Part shown: positions 1-12,491 of the stretch, piece after piece
Layout: each line of letters opens with the position of its first letter
How positions within the stretch are numbered: the stretch's first letter is position 1
DNA from: Undaria pinnatifida
Taxonomy: Eukaryota > Sar > Phaeophyceae > Laminariales > Alariaceae
Length of the DNA stretch: 64,000 bases
Direction: 5' to 3'
Assembly (NCBI GenBank): GCA_012845835.1
Contig: JABAKD010000027.1
Span: 11,459,487-11,523,486, forward strand
Notes under the pieces: model-generated
The model's input: only the letters and a program-made list of their open reading frames with translations
Databases searched by the model: none
What the model was told of the DNA's origin: nothing
Program-made: the position numbers and the translations under genes

Positions 1-3000
1 TTCTGCCGGAGCAGCTGCTGGCTGCCCTTCCACCGGAGCAGCCGGTGCCACCGGCGATGCCACAGGTCCGGATGCCACCGGTGCAGTTTCGACAATTGGT
101 GATGCAGCGGGCGGTTGCCCAGCTGGAGGTGTCCCCGCCGTCGGTGCCATTGAGGTGGGGCTCCCAACGGTTGGTGCGGCTTCGCCACCACCGCCTTCTG
201 TTGGAACAGCAGCTGGCTGCCCTTCCGCTGGAGCAGCCGGTACCACTGGTGATGCCACAGGTCCAGATGCCACCGGTGCAGTTTCGACAATTGGTGATGC
301 AACGGACGGTTGCACAGCTGGAGGTGTTCCCGCTGTCGGTGCCATTGAGGTGGGGCTCCCAACGGTTGGTGCGGCTTCGCCACCACCGCCTTCTGTTGGA
401 GCAGCAGCTGGCTGCCCTTCCACTGGAGCAGCCGGTGCCACCGGCGATGCCACAGGCCCAGATGCCACTGGTGCAGCTCCAACAATCGGTGATGCCGCGG
501 GCGGTTGCACAGCTGGAGGTGTTCCCTCCGTCGGTGACATGGGGGTTGGGCTCTCAACGGTTGGCGCAAATTCACCACCGCCGCCTTCGGCCGGGGCAGC
601 AGCTGGCTGCCCTTGCACCGGAGCAGCCGGCTTTGCCGGCGATGCCACAGGCCCGGATGCCACTGGTGCAGTTTCGACAATCGGTGATGCAGCGGGCGGT
701 TGCACAGCTGGAGGTGTTCCCGCCGTCGGTGCCATAGGCGTGGGGCTCCCAACGGTTGGTGCGGATTCCCCACCGCCGCCTTCTGCCGGAGCAGCTGCTG
801 GCTGCCCATCCACCGGAGCAGCCGGTGCCACCGGCGGTGCCACAGGTCCGGATGCCACCGGTGCAGTTTCGACAATTGGTGATGCAGCGGGCGGTTGCCC
901 AGCTGGAGGTGTCCCCGCCGTCGGTGCCATTGAGGTGGGGCTCCCAACGGTTGGTGCGGCTTCGCCACCACCGCCTTCTGTTGGAACAGCAGCTGGCTGC
1001 NNNNNNNNNNNNNNNNNNNNNNNNNNNNNNNNNNNNNNNNNNNNNNNNNNNNNNNNNNNNNNNNNNNNNNNNNNNNNNNNNNNNNNNNNNNNNNNNNNNN
1101 NNNNNNNNNNNNNNNNNNNNNNNNNNNNNNNNNNNNNNNNNNNNNNNNNNNNNNNNNNNNNNNNNNNNNNNNNNNNNNNNNNNNNNNNNNNNNNNNNNNN
1201 NNNNNNNNNNNNNNNNNNNNNNNNNNNNNNNNNNNNNNNNNNNNNNNNNNNNNNNNNNNNNNNNNNNNNNNNNNNNNNNNNNNNNNNNNNNNNNNNNNNN
1301 NNNNNNNNNNNNNNNNNNNNNNNNNNNNNNNNNNNNNNNNNNNNNNNNNNNNNNNNNNNNNNNNNNNNNNNNNNNNNNNNNNNNNNNNNNNNNNNNNNNN
1401 NNNNNNNNNNNNNNNNNNNNNNNNNNNNNNNNNNNNNNNNNNNNNNNNNNNNNNNNNNNNNNNNNNNNNNNNNNNNNNNNNNNNNNNNNNNNNNNNNNNN
1501 GCCTTCGGCCGGGGCAGCAGCTGGCTGCCCTTGCACCGGAGCAGCCGGCTTTGCCGGCGATGCCACAGGCCCGGATGCCACTGGTGCAGTTTCGACAATC
1601 GGTGATGCAGCGGGCGGTTGCACAGCTGGAGGTGTTCCCGCCGTCGGTGCCATAGGCGTGGGGCTCCCAACGGTTGGTGCGGATTCCCCACCGCCGCCTT
1701 CTGCCGGAGCAGCAGCTGGCTGCCCTTCCGCTGGAGCAGCCGGTACCACTGGTGATGCCACAGGTCCAGATGCCACTGGTGCAGTTTCGACAATTGGTGA
1801 TGCAACGGGCGGTTGCACAGCTGGAGGTGTCCCCGCTGTCGGTGCCATTGAGGTGGGGCTCCCAACGGTTGGTGCGGCTTCGCCACCACCGCCTTCTGTT
1901 GGAGCAGCAGCTGGCTGCCCTTCCACTGGAGCAGCCGGTGCCACCGGCGATGCCACAGGCCCAGATGCCACTGGTGCAGCTCCAACAATCGGTGATGCCG
2001 CGGGCGGTTGCACAGCTGGAGGTGTTCCCGCCGTCGGTGCCATGGGCGTGGGGCTCCCAACGGTTGGTGCGGATTCCCCACCGCCGCCTTCTGCCGGAGC
2101 AGCAGCTGGCTGCCCTTCCACCGGAGCAGCCGGTGCCACCGGCGATGCCACAGGTCCGGATGCCACCGGTGCAGTTTCGACAATTGGTGATGCTGCGGGC
2201 GGTTGCCCAGCTGGAGGTGTCCCCGCCGTCGGTGCCATTGAGGTGGGGCTCCCAACGGTTGGTGCGGCTTCGCCACCACCGCCTTCTGTTGGAACAGCAG
2301 CTGGCTGCCCTTCCGCTGGAGCAGCCGGTACCACTGGTGATGCCACAGGTCTAGATGCCACCGGTGCAGTTTCGACAATTGGTGATGCAACGGACGGTTG
2401 CACAGCTGGAGGTGTTCCCGCTGTCGGTGCCATTGAGGTGGGGCTCCCAACGGTTGGTGCGGCTTCGCCACCACCGCCTTCTGTTGGAGCAGCAGCTGGC
2501 TGCCCTTCCACCGGAGCAGCCGGTGCCACCGGCGATGCCACAGGTCCAGATGCCACTGGTGCAGCTCCAACAATCGGTGATGCCGCGGGCGGTTGCACAG
2601 CTGGAGGTGTTCCCTCCGTCGGTGACATGGGGGTTGGGCTCTCAACGGTTGGCGCAAATTCACCACCGCCGCCTTCGGCCGGGGCAGCAGCTGGCTGCCC
2701 TTGCACCGGAGCAGCCGGCTTTGCCGGCGATGCCACAGGCCCGGATGCCACTGGTGCAGTTTCGACAATCGGTGATGCAGCGGGCGGTTGCACAGCTGGA
2801 GGTGTTCCCGCCGTCGGTGCCATAGGCGTGGGGCTCCCAACGGTTGGTGCGGATTCCCCACCGCCGCCTTCTGCCGGAGCAGCTGCTGGCTGCCCTTCCA
2901 CCGGAGCAGCCGGTGCCACCGGCGATGCCACAGGTCCGGATGCCACCGGTGCAGTTTCGACAATTGGTGATGCAGCGGGCGGTTGCCCAGCTGGAGGTGT

Positions 3001-6000
3001 CCCCGCCGTCGGTGCCATTGAGGTGGGGCTCGCAACGGTTGGTGCGGCTTCGCCACCACCGCCTTCTGTTGGAACAGCAGCTGGCTGCCCTTCCGCTGGA
3101 GCAGCCGGTACCACTGGTGATGCCACAGGTCCAGATGCCACCGGTGCAGTTTCGACAATTGGTGATGCAACGGACGGTTGCACAGCTGGAGGTGTTCCCG
3201 CTGTCGGTGCCATTGAGGTGGGGCTCCCAACGGTTGGTGCGGCTTCGCCACCACCGCCTTCTGTTGGAGCAGCAGCTGGCTGCCCTTCCACTGGAGCAGC
3301 CGGTGCCACCGGCGATGCCACAGGCCCAGATGCCACTGGTGCAGCTCCAACAATCGGTGATGCCGCGGGCGGTTGCACAGCTGGAGGTGTTCCCTCCGTC
3401 GGTGACATGGGGGTTGGGCTCTCAACGGTTGGCGCAAATTCACCACCGCCGCCTTCGGCCGGGGCAGCAGCTGGCTGCCCTTGCACCGGAGCAGCCGGCT
3501 TTGCCGGCGATGCCACAGGCCCGGATGCCACTGGTGCAGTTTCGACAATCGGTGATGCAGCGGGCGGTTGCACAGCTGGAGGTGTTCCCGCCGTCGGTGC
3601 CATAGGCGTGGGGCTCCCAACGGTTGGTGCGGATTCCCCACCGCCGCCTTCTGCCGGAGCAGCTGCTGGCTGCCCTTCCACCGGAGCAGCCGGTGCCACC
3701 GGCGATGCCACAGGTCCGGATGCCACCGGTGCAGTTTCGACAATTGGTGATGCAGCGGGCGGTTGCCCAGCTGGAGGTGTCCCCGCCGTCGGTGCCATTG
3801 AGGTGGGGCTCCCAACGGTTGGTGCGGCTTCGCCACCACCGCCTTCTGTTGGAACAGCAGCTGGCTGCCCTTCCGCTGGAGCAGCCGGTACCACTGGTGA
3901 TGCCACAGGTCCAGATGCCACCGGTGCAGTTTCGACAATTGGTGATGAAACGGACGGTTGCACAGCTGGAGGTGTTCCCGCTGTCGGTGCCATTGAGGTG
4001 GGGCTCCCAACGGTTGGTGCGGCTTCGCCACCACCGCCTTCTGTTGGAGCAGCAGCTGGCTGCCCTTCCACTGGAGCAGCCGGTGCCACCGGCGATGCCA
4101 CAGGCCCAGATGCCACTGGTGCAGCTCCAACAATCGGTGATGCCGCGGGCGGTTGCACAGCTGGAGGTGTTCCCTCCGTCGGTGACATGGGGGTTGGGCT
4201 CTCAACGGTTGGCGCAAATTCACCACCGCCGCCTTCGGCCGGGGCAGCAGCTGGCTGCCCTTGCACCGGAGCAGCCGGCTTTGCCGGCGATGGCACAGGC
4301 CCGGATGCCACTGGTGCAGTTTCGACAATCGGTGATGCAGCGGGCGGTTGCACAGCTGGAGGTGTTCCCGCCGTCGGTGCCATAGGCGTGGGGCTCCCAA
4401 CGGTTGGTGCGGATTCCCCACCGCCGCCTTCTGCCGGAGCAGCTGCTGGCTGCCCTTCCACCGGAGCAGCCGGTGCCACCGGCGATGCCACAGGTCCGGA
4501 TGCCACCGGTGCAGTTTCGACAATTGGTGATGCAGCGGGCGGTTGCCCAGCTGGAGGTGTCCCCGCCGTCGGTGCCATTGAGGTGGGGCTCCCAACGGTT
4601 GGTGCGGCTTCGCCACCACCGCCTTCTGTTGGAACAGCAGCTGGCTGCCCTTCCGCTGGAGCAGCCGGTACCACTGGTGATGCCACAGGTCCAGATGCCA
4701 CCGGTGCAGTTTCGACAATTGGTGATGCAACGGACGGTTGCACAGCTGGAGGTGTTCCCGCTGTCGGTGCCATTGAGGTGGGGCTCCCAACGGTTGGTGC
4801 GGCTTCGCCACCACCGCCTTCTGTTGGAGCAGCAGCTGGCTGCCCTTCCACTGGAGCAGCCGGTGCCACCGGCGATGCCACAGGCCCAGATGCCACTGGT
4901 GCAGCTCCAACAATCGGTGATGCCGCGGGCGGTTGCACAGCTGGAGGTGTTCCCTCCGTCGGTGACATGGGGGTTGGGCTCTCAACGGTTGGCGCAAATT
5001 CACCACCGCCGCCTTCGGCCGGGGCAGCAGCTGGCTGCCCTTGCACCGGAGCAGCCGGCTTTGCCGGCGATGCCACAGGCCCGGATGCCACTGGTGCAGT
5101 TTCGACAATCGGTGATGCAGCGGGCGGTTGCACAGCTGGAGGTGTTCCCGCCGTCGGTGCCATAGGCGTGGGGCTCCCAACGGTTGGTGCGGATTCCCCA
5201 CCGCCGCCTTCTGCCGGAGCAGCTGCTGGCTGCCCATCCACCGGAGCAGCCGGTGCCACCGGCGGTGCCACAGGTCCGGATGCCACCGGTGCAGTTTCGA
5301 CAATTGGTGATGCAGCGGGCGGTTGCCCAGCTGGAGGTGTCCCCGCCGTCGGTGCCATTGAGGTGGGGCTCCCAACGGTTGGTGCGGCTTCGCCACCACC
5401 GCCTTCTGTTGGAACAGCAGCTGGCTGCCCTTCCGCTGGAGCAGCCGGTACCACTGGTGATGCCACAGGTCCAGATGCCACTGGTGCAGTTTCGACAATT
5501 GGTGATGCAACGGACGGTTGCACAGCTGGAGGTGTTCCCGCTGTCGGTGCCATTGAGGTGGGGCTCCCAACGGTTGGTGCGGCTTCGCCACCACCGCCTT
5601 CTGTTGGAGCAGCAGCTGGCTGCCCTTCCACCGGAGCAGCCGGTGCCACCGGCGATGCCACAGGCCCAGATGCCACTGGTGCAGCTCCAACAATCGGTGA
5701 TGCCGCGGGCGGTTGCACAGCTGGAGGTGTTCCCTCCGTCGGTGACATGGGGGATGGGCTCTCAACGGTTGGCGCAAATTCACCACCGCCGCCTTCGGCC
5801 GGGGCAGCAGCTGGCTGCCCTTGCACCGGAGCAGCCGGCTTTGCCGGCGATGCCACAGGCCCGGATGCCACTGGTGCAGTTTCGACAATCGGTGATGCAG
5901 CGGGCGGTTGCACAGCTGGAGGTGTTCCCGCCGTCGGTGCCATAGGCGTGGGGCTCCCAACGGTTGGTGCGGATTCCCCACCGCCGCCTTCTGCCGGAGC

Positions 6001-9000
6001 AGCAGCTGGCTGCCCTTCCGCTGGAGCAGCCGGTACCACTGGTGATGCCACAGGTCCAGATGCCACTGGTGCAGTTTCGACAATTGGTGATGCAACGGGC
6101 GGTTGCACAGCTGGAGGTGTCCCCGCTGTCGGTGCCATTGAGGTGGGGCTCCCAACGGTTGGTGCGGCTTCGCCACCACCGCCTTCTGTTGGAGCAGCAG
6201 CTGGCTGCCCTTCCACTGGAGCAGCCGGTGCCACCGGCGATGCCACAGGCCCAGATGCCACTGGTGCAGCTCCAACAATCGGTGATGCCGCGGGCGGTTG
6301 CACAGCTGGAGGTGTTCCCGCCGTCGGTGCCATGGGCGTGGGGCTCCCAACGGTTGGTGCGGATTCCCCACCGCCGCCTTCTGCCGGAGCAGCAGCTGGC
6401 TGCCCTTCCACCGGAGCAGCCGGTGCCACCGGCGATGCCACAGGTCCGGATGCCACCGGTGCAGTTTCGACAATTGGTGATGCTGCGGGCGGTTGCCCAG
6501 CTGGAGGTGTCCCCGCCGTCGGTGCCATTGAGGTGGGGCTCCCAACGGTTGGTGCGGCTTCGCCACCACCGCCTTCTGTTGGAGCAGCAGCTGGCTGCCC
6601 TTCCGCTGGAGCAGCCGGTGCCACCGGCGATGCCACAGGCCCAGATGCCACTGGTGCAGCTCCAACAATCGGTGATGCCGCGGGCGGTTGCACAGCTGGA
6701 GGTGTTCCCTCCGTCGGTGACATGGGGGATGGGCTCTCAACGGTTGGCGCAAATTCACCACCGCCGCCTTCGGCCGGGGCAGCAGCTGGCTGCCCTTGCA
6801 CCGGAGCAGCCGGCTTTGCCGGCGATGCCACAGGCCCGGATGCCACTGGTGCAGTTTCGACAATCGGTGATGCAGCGGGCGGTTGCACAGCTGGAGGTGT
6901 TCCCGCCGTCGGTGCCATAGGCGTGGGGCTCCCAACGGTTGGTGCGGATTCCCCACCGCCGCCTTCTGCCGGAGCAGCAGCTGGCTGCCCTTCCGCTGGA
7001 GCAGCCGGTACCACTGGTGATGCCACAGGTCCAGATGCCACTGGTGCAGTTTCGACAATTGGTGATGCAACGGGCGGTTGCACAGCTGGAGGTGTCCCCG
7101 CTGTCGGTGCCATTGGGGTGGGGCTCCCAACGGTTGGTGCGGCTTCGCCACCACCGCCTTCTGTTGGAGCAGCAGCTGGCTGCCCTTCCACTGGAGCAGC
7201 CGGTGCCACCGGCGATGCCACAGGCCCAGATTCCACTGGTGCAGCTCCAACAATCGGTGATGCCGCGGGCGGTTGCACAGCTGGAGGTGTTCCCGCCGTC
7301 GGTGCCATGGGCGTGGGGCTCCCAACGGTTGGTGCGGATTCCCCACCGCCGCCTTCTGCCGGAGCAGCAGCTGGCTGCCCTTCCACCGGAGCAGCCGGTG
7401 CCACCGGCGATGCCACAGGTCCGGATGCCACCGGTGCAGTTTCGACAATTGGTGATGCTGCGGGCGGTTGCCCAGCTGGAGGTGTCCCCGCCGTCGGTGC
7501 CATTGAGGTGGGGCTCCCAACGGTTGGTGCGGCTTCGCCACCACCGCCTTCTGTTGGAACAGCAGCTGGCTGCCCTTCCGCTGGAGCAGCCGGTACCACT
7601 GGTGATGCCACAGGTCTAGATGCCACCGGTGCAGTTTCGACAATTGGTGATGAAACGGACGGTTGCACAGCTGGAGGTGTTCCCGCTGTCGGTGCCATTG
7701 AGGTGGGGCTCCCAACGGTTGGTGCGGCTTCGCCACCACCGCCTTCTGTTGGAGCAGCAGCTGGCTGCCCTTCCACTGGAGCAGCCGGTGCCACCGGCGA
7801 TGCCACAGGCCTAGATGCCACTGGTGCAGCTCCAACAATCGGTGATGCCGCGGGCGGTTGCACAGCTGGAGGTGTTCCCTCCGTCGGTGACATGGGGGTT
7901 GGGCTCTCAACGGTTGGCGCAAATTCACCACCGCCGCCTTCGGCCGGGGCAGCAGCTGGCTGCCCTTGCACCGGAGCAGCCGGCTTTGCCGGCGATGCCA
8001 CAGGCCCGGATGCCACTGGTGCAGTTTCGACAATCGGTGATGCAGCGGGCGGTTGCACAGCTGGAGGTGTTCCCGCCGTCGGTGCCATAGGCGTGGGGCT
8101 CCCAACGGTTGGTGCGGATTCCCCACCGCCGCCTTCTGCCGGAGCAGCTGCTGGCTGCCCTTCCACCGGAGCAGCCGGTGCCACCGGCGATGCCACAGGT
8201 CCGGATGCCACCGGTGCAGTTTCGACAATTGGTGATGCAGCGGGCGGTTGCCCAGCTGGAGGTGTCCCCGCCGTCGGTGCCATTGAGGTGGGGCTCCCAA
8301 CGGTTGGTGCGGCTTCGCCACCACCGCCTTCTGTTGGAACAGCAGCTGGCTGCCCTTCCACGGGAGCAGCCGGTGCCACCGGCGATGCCACAGGCCCGGA
8401 TGCCACTGGTCCAGCTCCGACAATCGGTGATGCAGCGGGCGGTTGCACAGCTGGAGGTGTTCCCGCTGTCGGTGCCATGGGGGTTGGACTCCCAACGGTT
8501 GGTGCGGCTTCGCCACCACCGCCTTCTGTTGGAGCAGCAGCTGGCTGCCCTTCCGCTGGAGCAGCCGGCCTTACCGGCGATGCCACAGGCCCGGATGCCA
8601 CTGGTCCAGCTCCGACAATCGGTGATGCCGCGGGCGGTTGCACAGCTGGCGGTGTTCCCGCCGTCGGTGCCTTGGGGGTGGGGCTCCCAACGGTTGGTGC
8701 GGCTTCACCACCGCCGCCCTCGGTCGGCGCAGCAGCTGGCTGCCCTTCCCCTGGAGCAGCCGGGATCACTGGTGATGCCACAGGTCCGGATGTCGCCGGT
8801 GCAGTTTCGACAATCGGTGATGCAGCGGGCGGCTGCACAGCTGGAGGTGTTCCCGCCGTCGGTGCCGTGGGGGTTGGGCTCCCAACAGTTGGTGCGGCTT
8901 CACCCCCGCCGCCCTCGGTTGGGGCAGCAGCTGGCTGCCCTTCCGCTGGAGCAGCCGGTACCACTGGTGATGCCACAGGTCCAGATGCCACCGGTGCAGT

Positions 9001-9790
9001 TTCGACAATTGGTGATGCAACGGGCGGTTGCACAGCTGGAGGTGTTCCCGCTGTCGGTGCCATAGGGGTTGGGCTCCCAACGGTTGGTGCGGCTTCGCCA
9101 CCACCGCCTTCTGTTGGAGCAGCAGCTGGCTGCCCTCCCACTGGAGCAGCCGGTGCCACCGGCGATGCCGCAGGCCCAGATGCCACTGGTGCAGCTCCGA
9201 CAATCGGTGATGCCGCGGGCGGTTGCACAGCTGGAGGTGTTCCTGCCGTCGGTGACATGGGGGTTGGGCTCTCAACGGTTGGCGCAAATTCACCACCGCC
9301 GCCTTCGGCCGGGGCAGCAGCTGGCTGCCCTTTCACCGGAGCAGCCGGCCTTTCCGGCGATGCCACAGGCCCGGATGCCACTGGTGCAGTTTCGACAATC
9401 GGTGATGCAGCGGGCGGTTGCACAGCTGGAGGTGTTCCCGCCGTCGGTGCCGTGGGGGTGGGGCTCCCAACTGTTGGTCCGGCTTCGCCACCACCGCCCT
9501 CCGCCGGGGCAGCAGCTGGCTGCCCTTCCACTGGAGCGGCCGGTACCACTGGTGATGCCACAGGTCCGGATGCCGCTGGTGCATTTTGGACAATGGGTGA
9601 TGCCGCTGGCTGTTGCACCGCTGGAGGTGTTCCCGCCGTCGGTGCTATGGGGGTGGGGCTCCAAGTCATTGGCGCCGCTCCGTCCCTACCGTCATCCGCC
9701 GGAGCCGCAGCTGGTTGCCCTACCACCGGAGCAGCCGGCCTCACCGGCGATGCCACAGGCCCCAACGCCACTGGACCTGATTCGGTAGTC
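1..9790. repeat. Coding satellite of 195-bp units with 780-bp higher-order repeats
   Basis: The array holds about fifty 195-bp units. Between about 2.06 and 5.95 kb, units form groups of four that recur every 780 bp almost unchanged: the segment reading GTCGGTGACATGGGGG recurs near 2,620, 3,400, 4,180, 4,960 and 5,740. Further right the spacing becomes 975, 1,170 and 1,365 bp, still multiples of 195. Units near 8.3-9.8 kb are more diverged, as expected at the edge of an array. All changes seen keep the 3-bp frame. Confidence 0.9.
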
Positions 9791-9881
9791 GGTGATGCGG
9801 CGGGTTTGTTAAACATAGGAGGCCTCAATGATGGTGCGTCGGCACTGGGTACCGGTGTTGAAAAACTGGACGTGGACGGAA
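1..9881 (-). CDS. Exon G: Pro/Ala-rich 65-residue repeat region of a giant secreted-type protein (runs off left edge)
   Basis: The minus frame is open from 9,881 to position 1 apart from the N block, about 3,293 codons. It reads as repeats of about 65 residues containing 'PTAGTPPAVQPPAASPIV', 'ETAPVASGPVASP', 'AAPVEGQPAAAP' and 'EGGGGEAAPTVGSPT'. It is rich in Pro, Ala, Ser, Thr and Val and has no Cys in the repeats I translated. The first residues (VPSTSSFSTPVPSADAPS) are Ser/Pro-rich non-repeat sequence. The start is a 3' splice site (CCCCCTTGCAG) in phase 1, matching the phase-1 end of exon F. A minus-strand stop lies just upstream (9,958-9,960), so an ATG start at 9,909 is possible but less likely. 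The C-terminus lies outside the window. Role is inferred: an extended, probably glycosylated extracellular or wall region. The opposite strand is also open (155-9,949, Gly/Ala/Val-rich with two Cys per repeat). I reject that frame because the minus frame fits the splice sites and the composition of exons C and D. Confidence 0.72.
1001..1500. other. Assembly gap of 500 N inside the satellite
   Basis: Exactly 500 N. The 195-bp register does not close across it. The same repeat position (the TGC of 'GCTGGCTGC') ends at 1,000 and at 1,528, which is 2 x 195 + 138. The flanks would be in phase if the gap were 362, 557 or 752 bases and so on, so 500 is probably a placeholder. The reading frame is kept because 138 is divisible by 3. 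Confidence 0.95.
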
Positions 9882-10575
9882 CTGCAAGGGGGTCATACAC
9901 GGTATACATGTGTATGTTTATCGATCCTAGGTCAGTATCTCGAACATAGTGCGTTTTTCATGCTTTGCGATATTTATCAGGCGGACGACTGGGACGAATG
10001 TATATCCGGACGTTTAACGTTTTCTTGTGTATGGAAGCATCCGCAACAATTTCTCATCGCCTGTACATCGACTGCTGATAGTGGTCGTGGCCGTTGAGCA
10101 GTCCTAGGAACATTGAATATTCTATATTCACAATGAACACAGCTTAGTACGTAATTGTTTCCTTCTTAAAATGAAGACAGATTAAGGTACAGCAGAAATA
10201 TAATTTTTTCATGAACACTGCAATCCCGTAGGTACTCAAAACGCTGTGGACGGGAACGGTCATACTGGCTCCCTCTTGGATTTATTCTCGCATTAAAAAT
10301 CGTGCTTTGATCTCAAGTTTTCTCCCGAGCTCAAGCAGGTCAACGAACTACGTCGTACGCAAAGGCGCGGCGAACAGCTCTATCGTGCGGGAATTTAACT
10401 TTTTGGTTTTGGCCGTCGAGGAACACGTGTCGATAAGCGGACGCACGGCATACTTCGTACTGGGAAATTTTGTGTTTAGTAACATGTACGACGCTTGTGC
10501 CGGATTCAAGCAAGACCAGCCGAGCAAAGAAATCAAGTATCCATGGACAGTGTCCGCTGCCGCAAGCGCTCTCAC
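9882..10575 (-). other. Intron between exons F and G (694 nt)
   Basis: On the minus strand it starts GTGAGAGC after GACGCAG and ends CCCCCTTGCAG before TTCCG. Both borders are phase 1. A branch-point-like TACTGAC (minus strand) lies near 9,933. No other gene is seen in it. Confidence 0.55.
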
Positions 10576-10638
10576 CTGCGTCGGGATCCTCGGAGGGTGC
10601 TATCGTGGGAGTCGTCGTGGGCACCACAGGTTCAACAG
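10576..10638 (-). CDS. Mini-exon F (63 nt) of the giant gene
   Basis: A 63-nt segment between a polypyrimidine acceptor (TTTTTTCCTCTGTTGGCAG) and a consensus donor (G|GTGAGA). It encodes VEPVVPTTTPTIAPSEDPDA between split codons, the same Pro/Thr/Ser style as exons C, D and G. Both ends are phase 1, so it adds 21 codons without a shift. Joining its terminal G to the first bases of exon G gives Val and keeps the frame open. If exon D is spliced straight to it, the joined codon is GCT (Ala) and the frame is also open. The evidence is composition plus matching splice phases; a longer overlapping minus frame (10,340-10,924) looks non-coding outside these borders. Confidence 0.55.
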
Positions 10639-11432
10639 CTGCCAACAGAGGAAAAAACGGCGAGGTGTGGGTGTTCATGTGAGCGGGAAACAACAGGACA
10701 ACTGGCACGCTATGACCACTTTCGAGCGGAACACATCCTGAACAAACCCGTAAAAACAGCGCGTTTGTGGATATTGAATATGCGACCACGCCAAGATGTT
10801 CAGCAAAGTCCAAATTTAGTTCACAGGCAGGATATCTTGGCATCTTCACCAGAGCAGTACATCCAAGCAAACTGTGAGAAGCTGAATGGGCTGGGCATAC
10901 GAAAGCTCCACCGATGGCACACACTGCAACGAAGCTGCAGCTGTCTAGTCATTTTCGCTATACCATCACTTGGCATAGACATTGAACGTGCGATAAATAA
11001 CAATAGTTCTGAGACCGATAATGGACAAATCCTCGGGTCACGAGAGAGAGGTGCACAACGATTAGGTAATGAACGACCCAGAGCTACCAAAACATATTCT
11101 TGCGTCATGCCGAAAGTTTGTGACTTCGTGGTCAGGGCAATAAGACCTTGTGCACCAACCACCGCCTAGCTGAGTACCCTAGCTTTAGCGCCGTTTCAGC
11201 AGCAGGAGAATGCTCGGATAGCATGGGGTTTTAGCATAGCAACAGTACCAAAATGTGAACCGGAGCGCGACAGTCGCCTTCGCTTTTTCTCGGAAACCTT
11301 TGACGTTGGTCACGGTGACCAAGGCAACAGAAGCTACGATACTCACGCGACATTTTGTATGCAATCTCATCTTGCAAATTCAAATATCCTCCCTAGTTTT
11401 CAGTAGTACCGGTAAGTAGTTGCACCGATGAC

Positions 11433-11575
11433 CACCCTCGCGGCATGTTACTTTGTTAAACCCGCAAGCGCCACATTGCGTTTGGGCAGCTACCGCAACA
11501 AACCCGTCCCCACACCAGCTACCAGCTGTTTCACCAAAGAACAAACAGGTCTTACAACAAACAGGTCTCGCGTAC
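11433..11575 (-). pseudogene. Degenerate Cys-module exon copy
   Basis: The minus strand still reads CGDGFVAVAAQTQCGACGF, matching the exon-D module. However, two of the terminal cysteines are replaced (Cys to Phe and Cys to Arg), one extra Cys is present, a short duplication (AAGACCTGTTTGTT type) disrupts the 5' part, and the donor is changed from GGTAAGT-like to GGTCATC. No good acceptor remains upstream. It looks like a dead duplicate exon. Confidence 0.5.
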
Positions 11576-12355
11576 AATGGTAGAAAGTTGGAGTTGACGT
11601 TCAAATATAACAGTGCACACCAGGCGGTGGCACTGTCCAGGACCAAACGTGCAACCGACGAAGACGTGGATGCTGAGTATGTGATCACGCCATGAAATTT
11701 AGTTTTCGTCAAGACGAAGACTTCGTTCAAATCGTGCAACTTGGCACCATCATCAGAGACATCTACACAAAAGGATGGAAGCCGAACGAAACGCCTCACC
11801 CATGGTACACGCTCTTACAAAGCATGAACCTAGCTGTACATGGCACCCCAGTATTTGTGGATACCCATTGAACATGCAGCGGATGAGAACAATCTGCAGA
11901 TTGATACAGGACAGAGATGCGCTTCCCGTAAAAGGGGGCCGCACAATTGTTGGCTAATCGACACCGTCAGGGATACAACAGTGAATGTTTATATCTCTAA
12001 TGCTACTGTTGTGACATGACGATACTGTGAGAGCTTCGTGAGCAACACAATACGGCTCTGTGCACAACAGTCCGTCCACGTGTTAGTGCTCTACGTGAGC
12101 CTCGAGTGCAGAGGGAAATTAGCTTCGGTGTGCCGACACCGACAGGTCTCAGCGTTCCAATCGTACTCCACGCAAAGCATCCCACGATGGATGTTCTCCC
12201 TGTTGTCCTAGGAAACATTAGACCTTGGTTATAGAGATGAAAACAGCGGGTGCTATTCTTTCATCTTCGACGTTGTGCAAGTAGTCTCATTATCTAGCTA
12301 CTACCCGTATACTGCGCGATTACATACAGTGCAGGTAGGTCTTTGCACTACTTAC

Positions 12356-12491
12356 CTCCCTCGCAGCATGTTGCCTGACTACAGCCGCAACGCTACTCTG
12401 TCTGGGCATCTACCAACATATCTGTCCCCACACAAGCTATCAGCTGCTTCACCAACGAATTGTTCGCAGGTCTCGTGTACAGTGGTCGGAA
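12356..12491 (-). pseudogene. Exon E: damaged Cys-module exon copy (5-nt deletion)
   Basis: It has a good acceptor (CTAACCCCAG) and a perfect donor (GGGAG|GTAAGT). It reads VPTTVHETCEQFVGEAADS, then LCGDRYVG, aligned to the exon-D module. Its length is 136 nt, whereas a phase-1/phase-1 exon needs a multiple of 3 and the intact copy predicts 141. A 5-nt deletion relative to exon D throws off the frame and meets a stop. It may be skipped, or an internal donor-like G|GTAGAT may be used. It is either a decayed exon or an assembly error. Confidence 0.5.

Noticed and set aside
1-9790. CRISPR-like array because of regular direct repeats
   Set aside because: No unique spacers; the whole 195-bp unit is repeated, and the context is eukaryotic and coding.
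155-9949. 3,264-codon plus-strand frame (Gly/Ala/Val repeat with two Cys per unit)
   Set aside because: Explained as the antisense of the minus-strand Pro/Ala repeat, which has splice sites and matching neighbouring exons. The frame survives only because the 195-bp period is divisible by 3.
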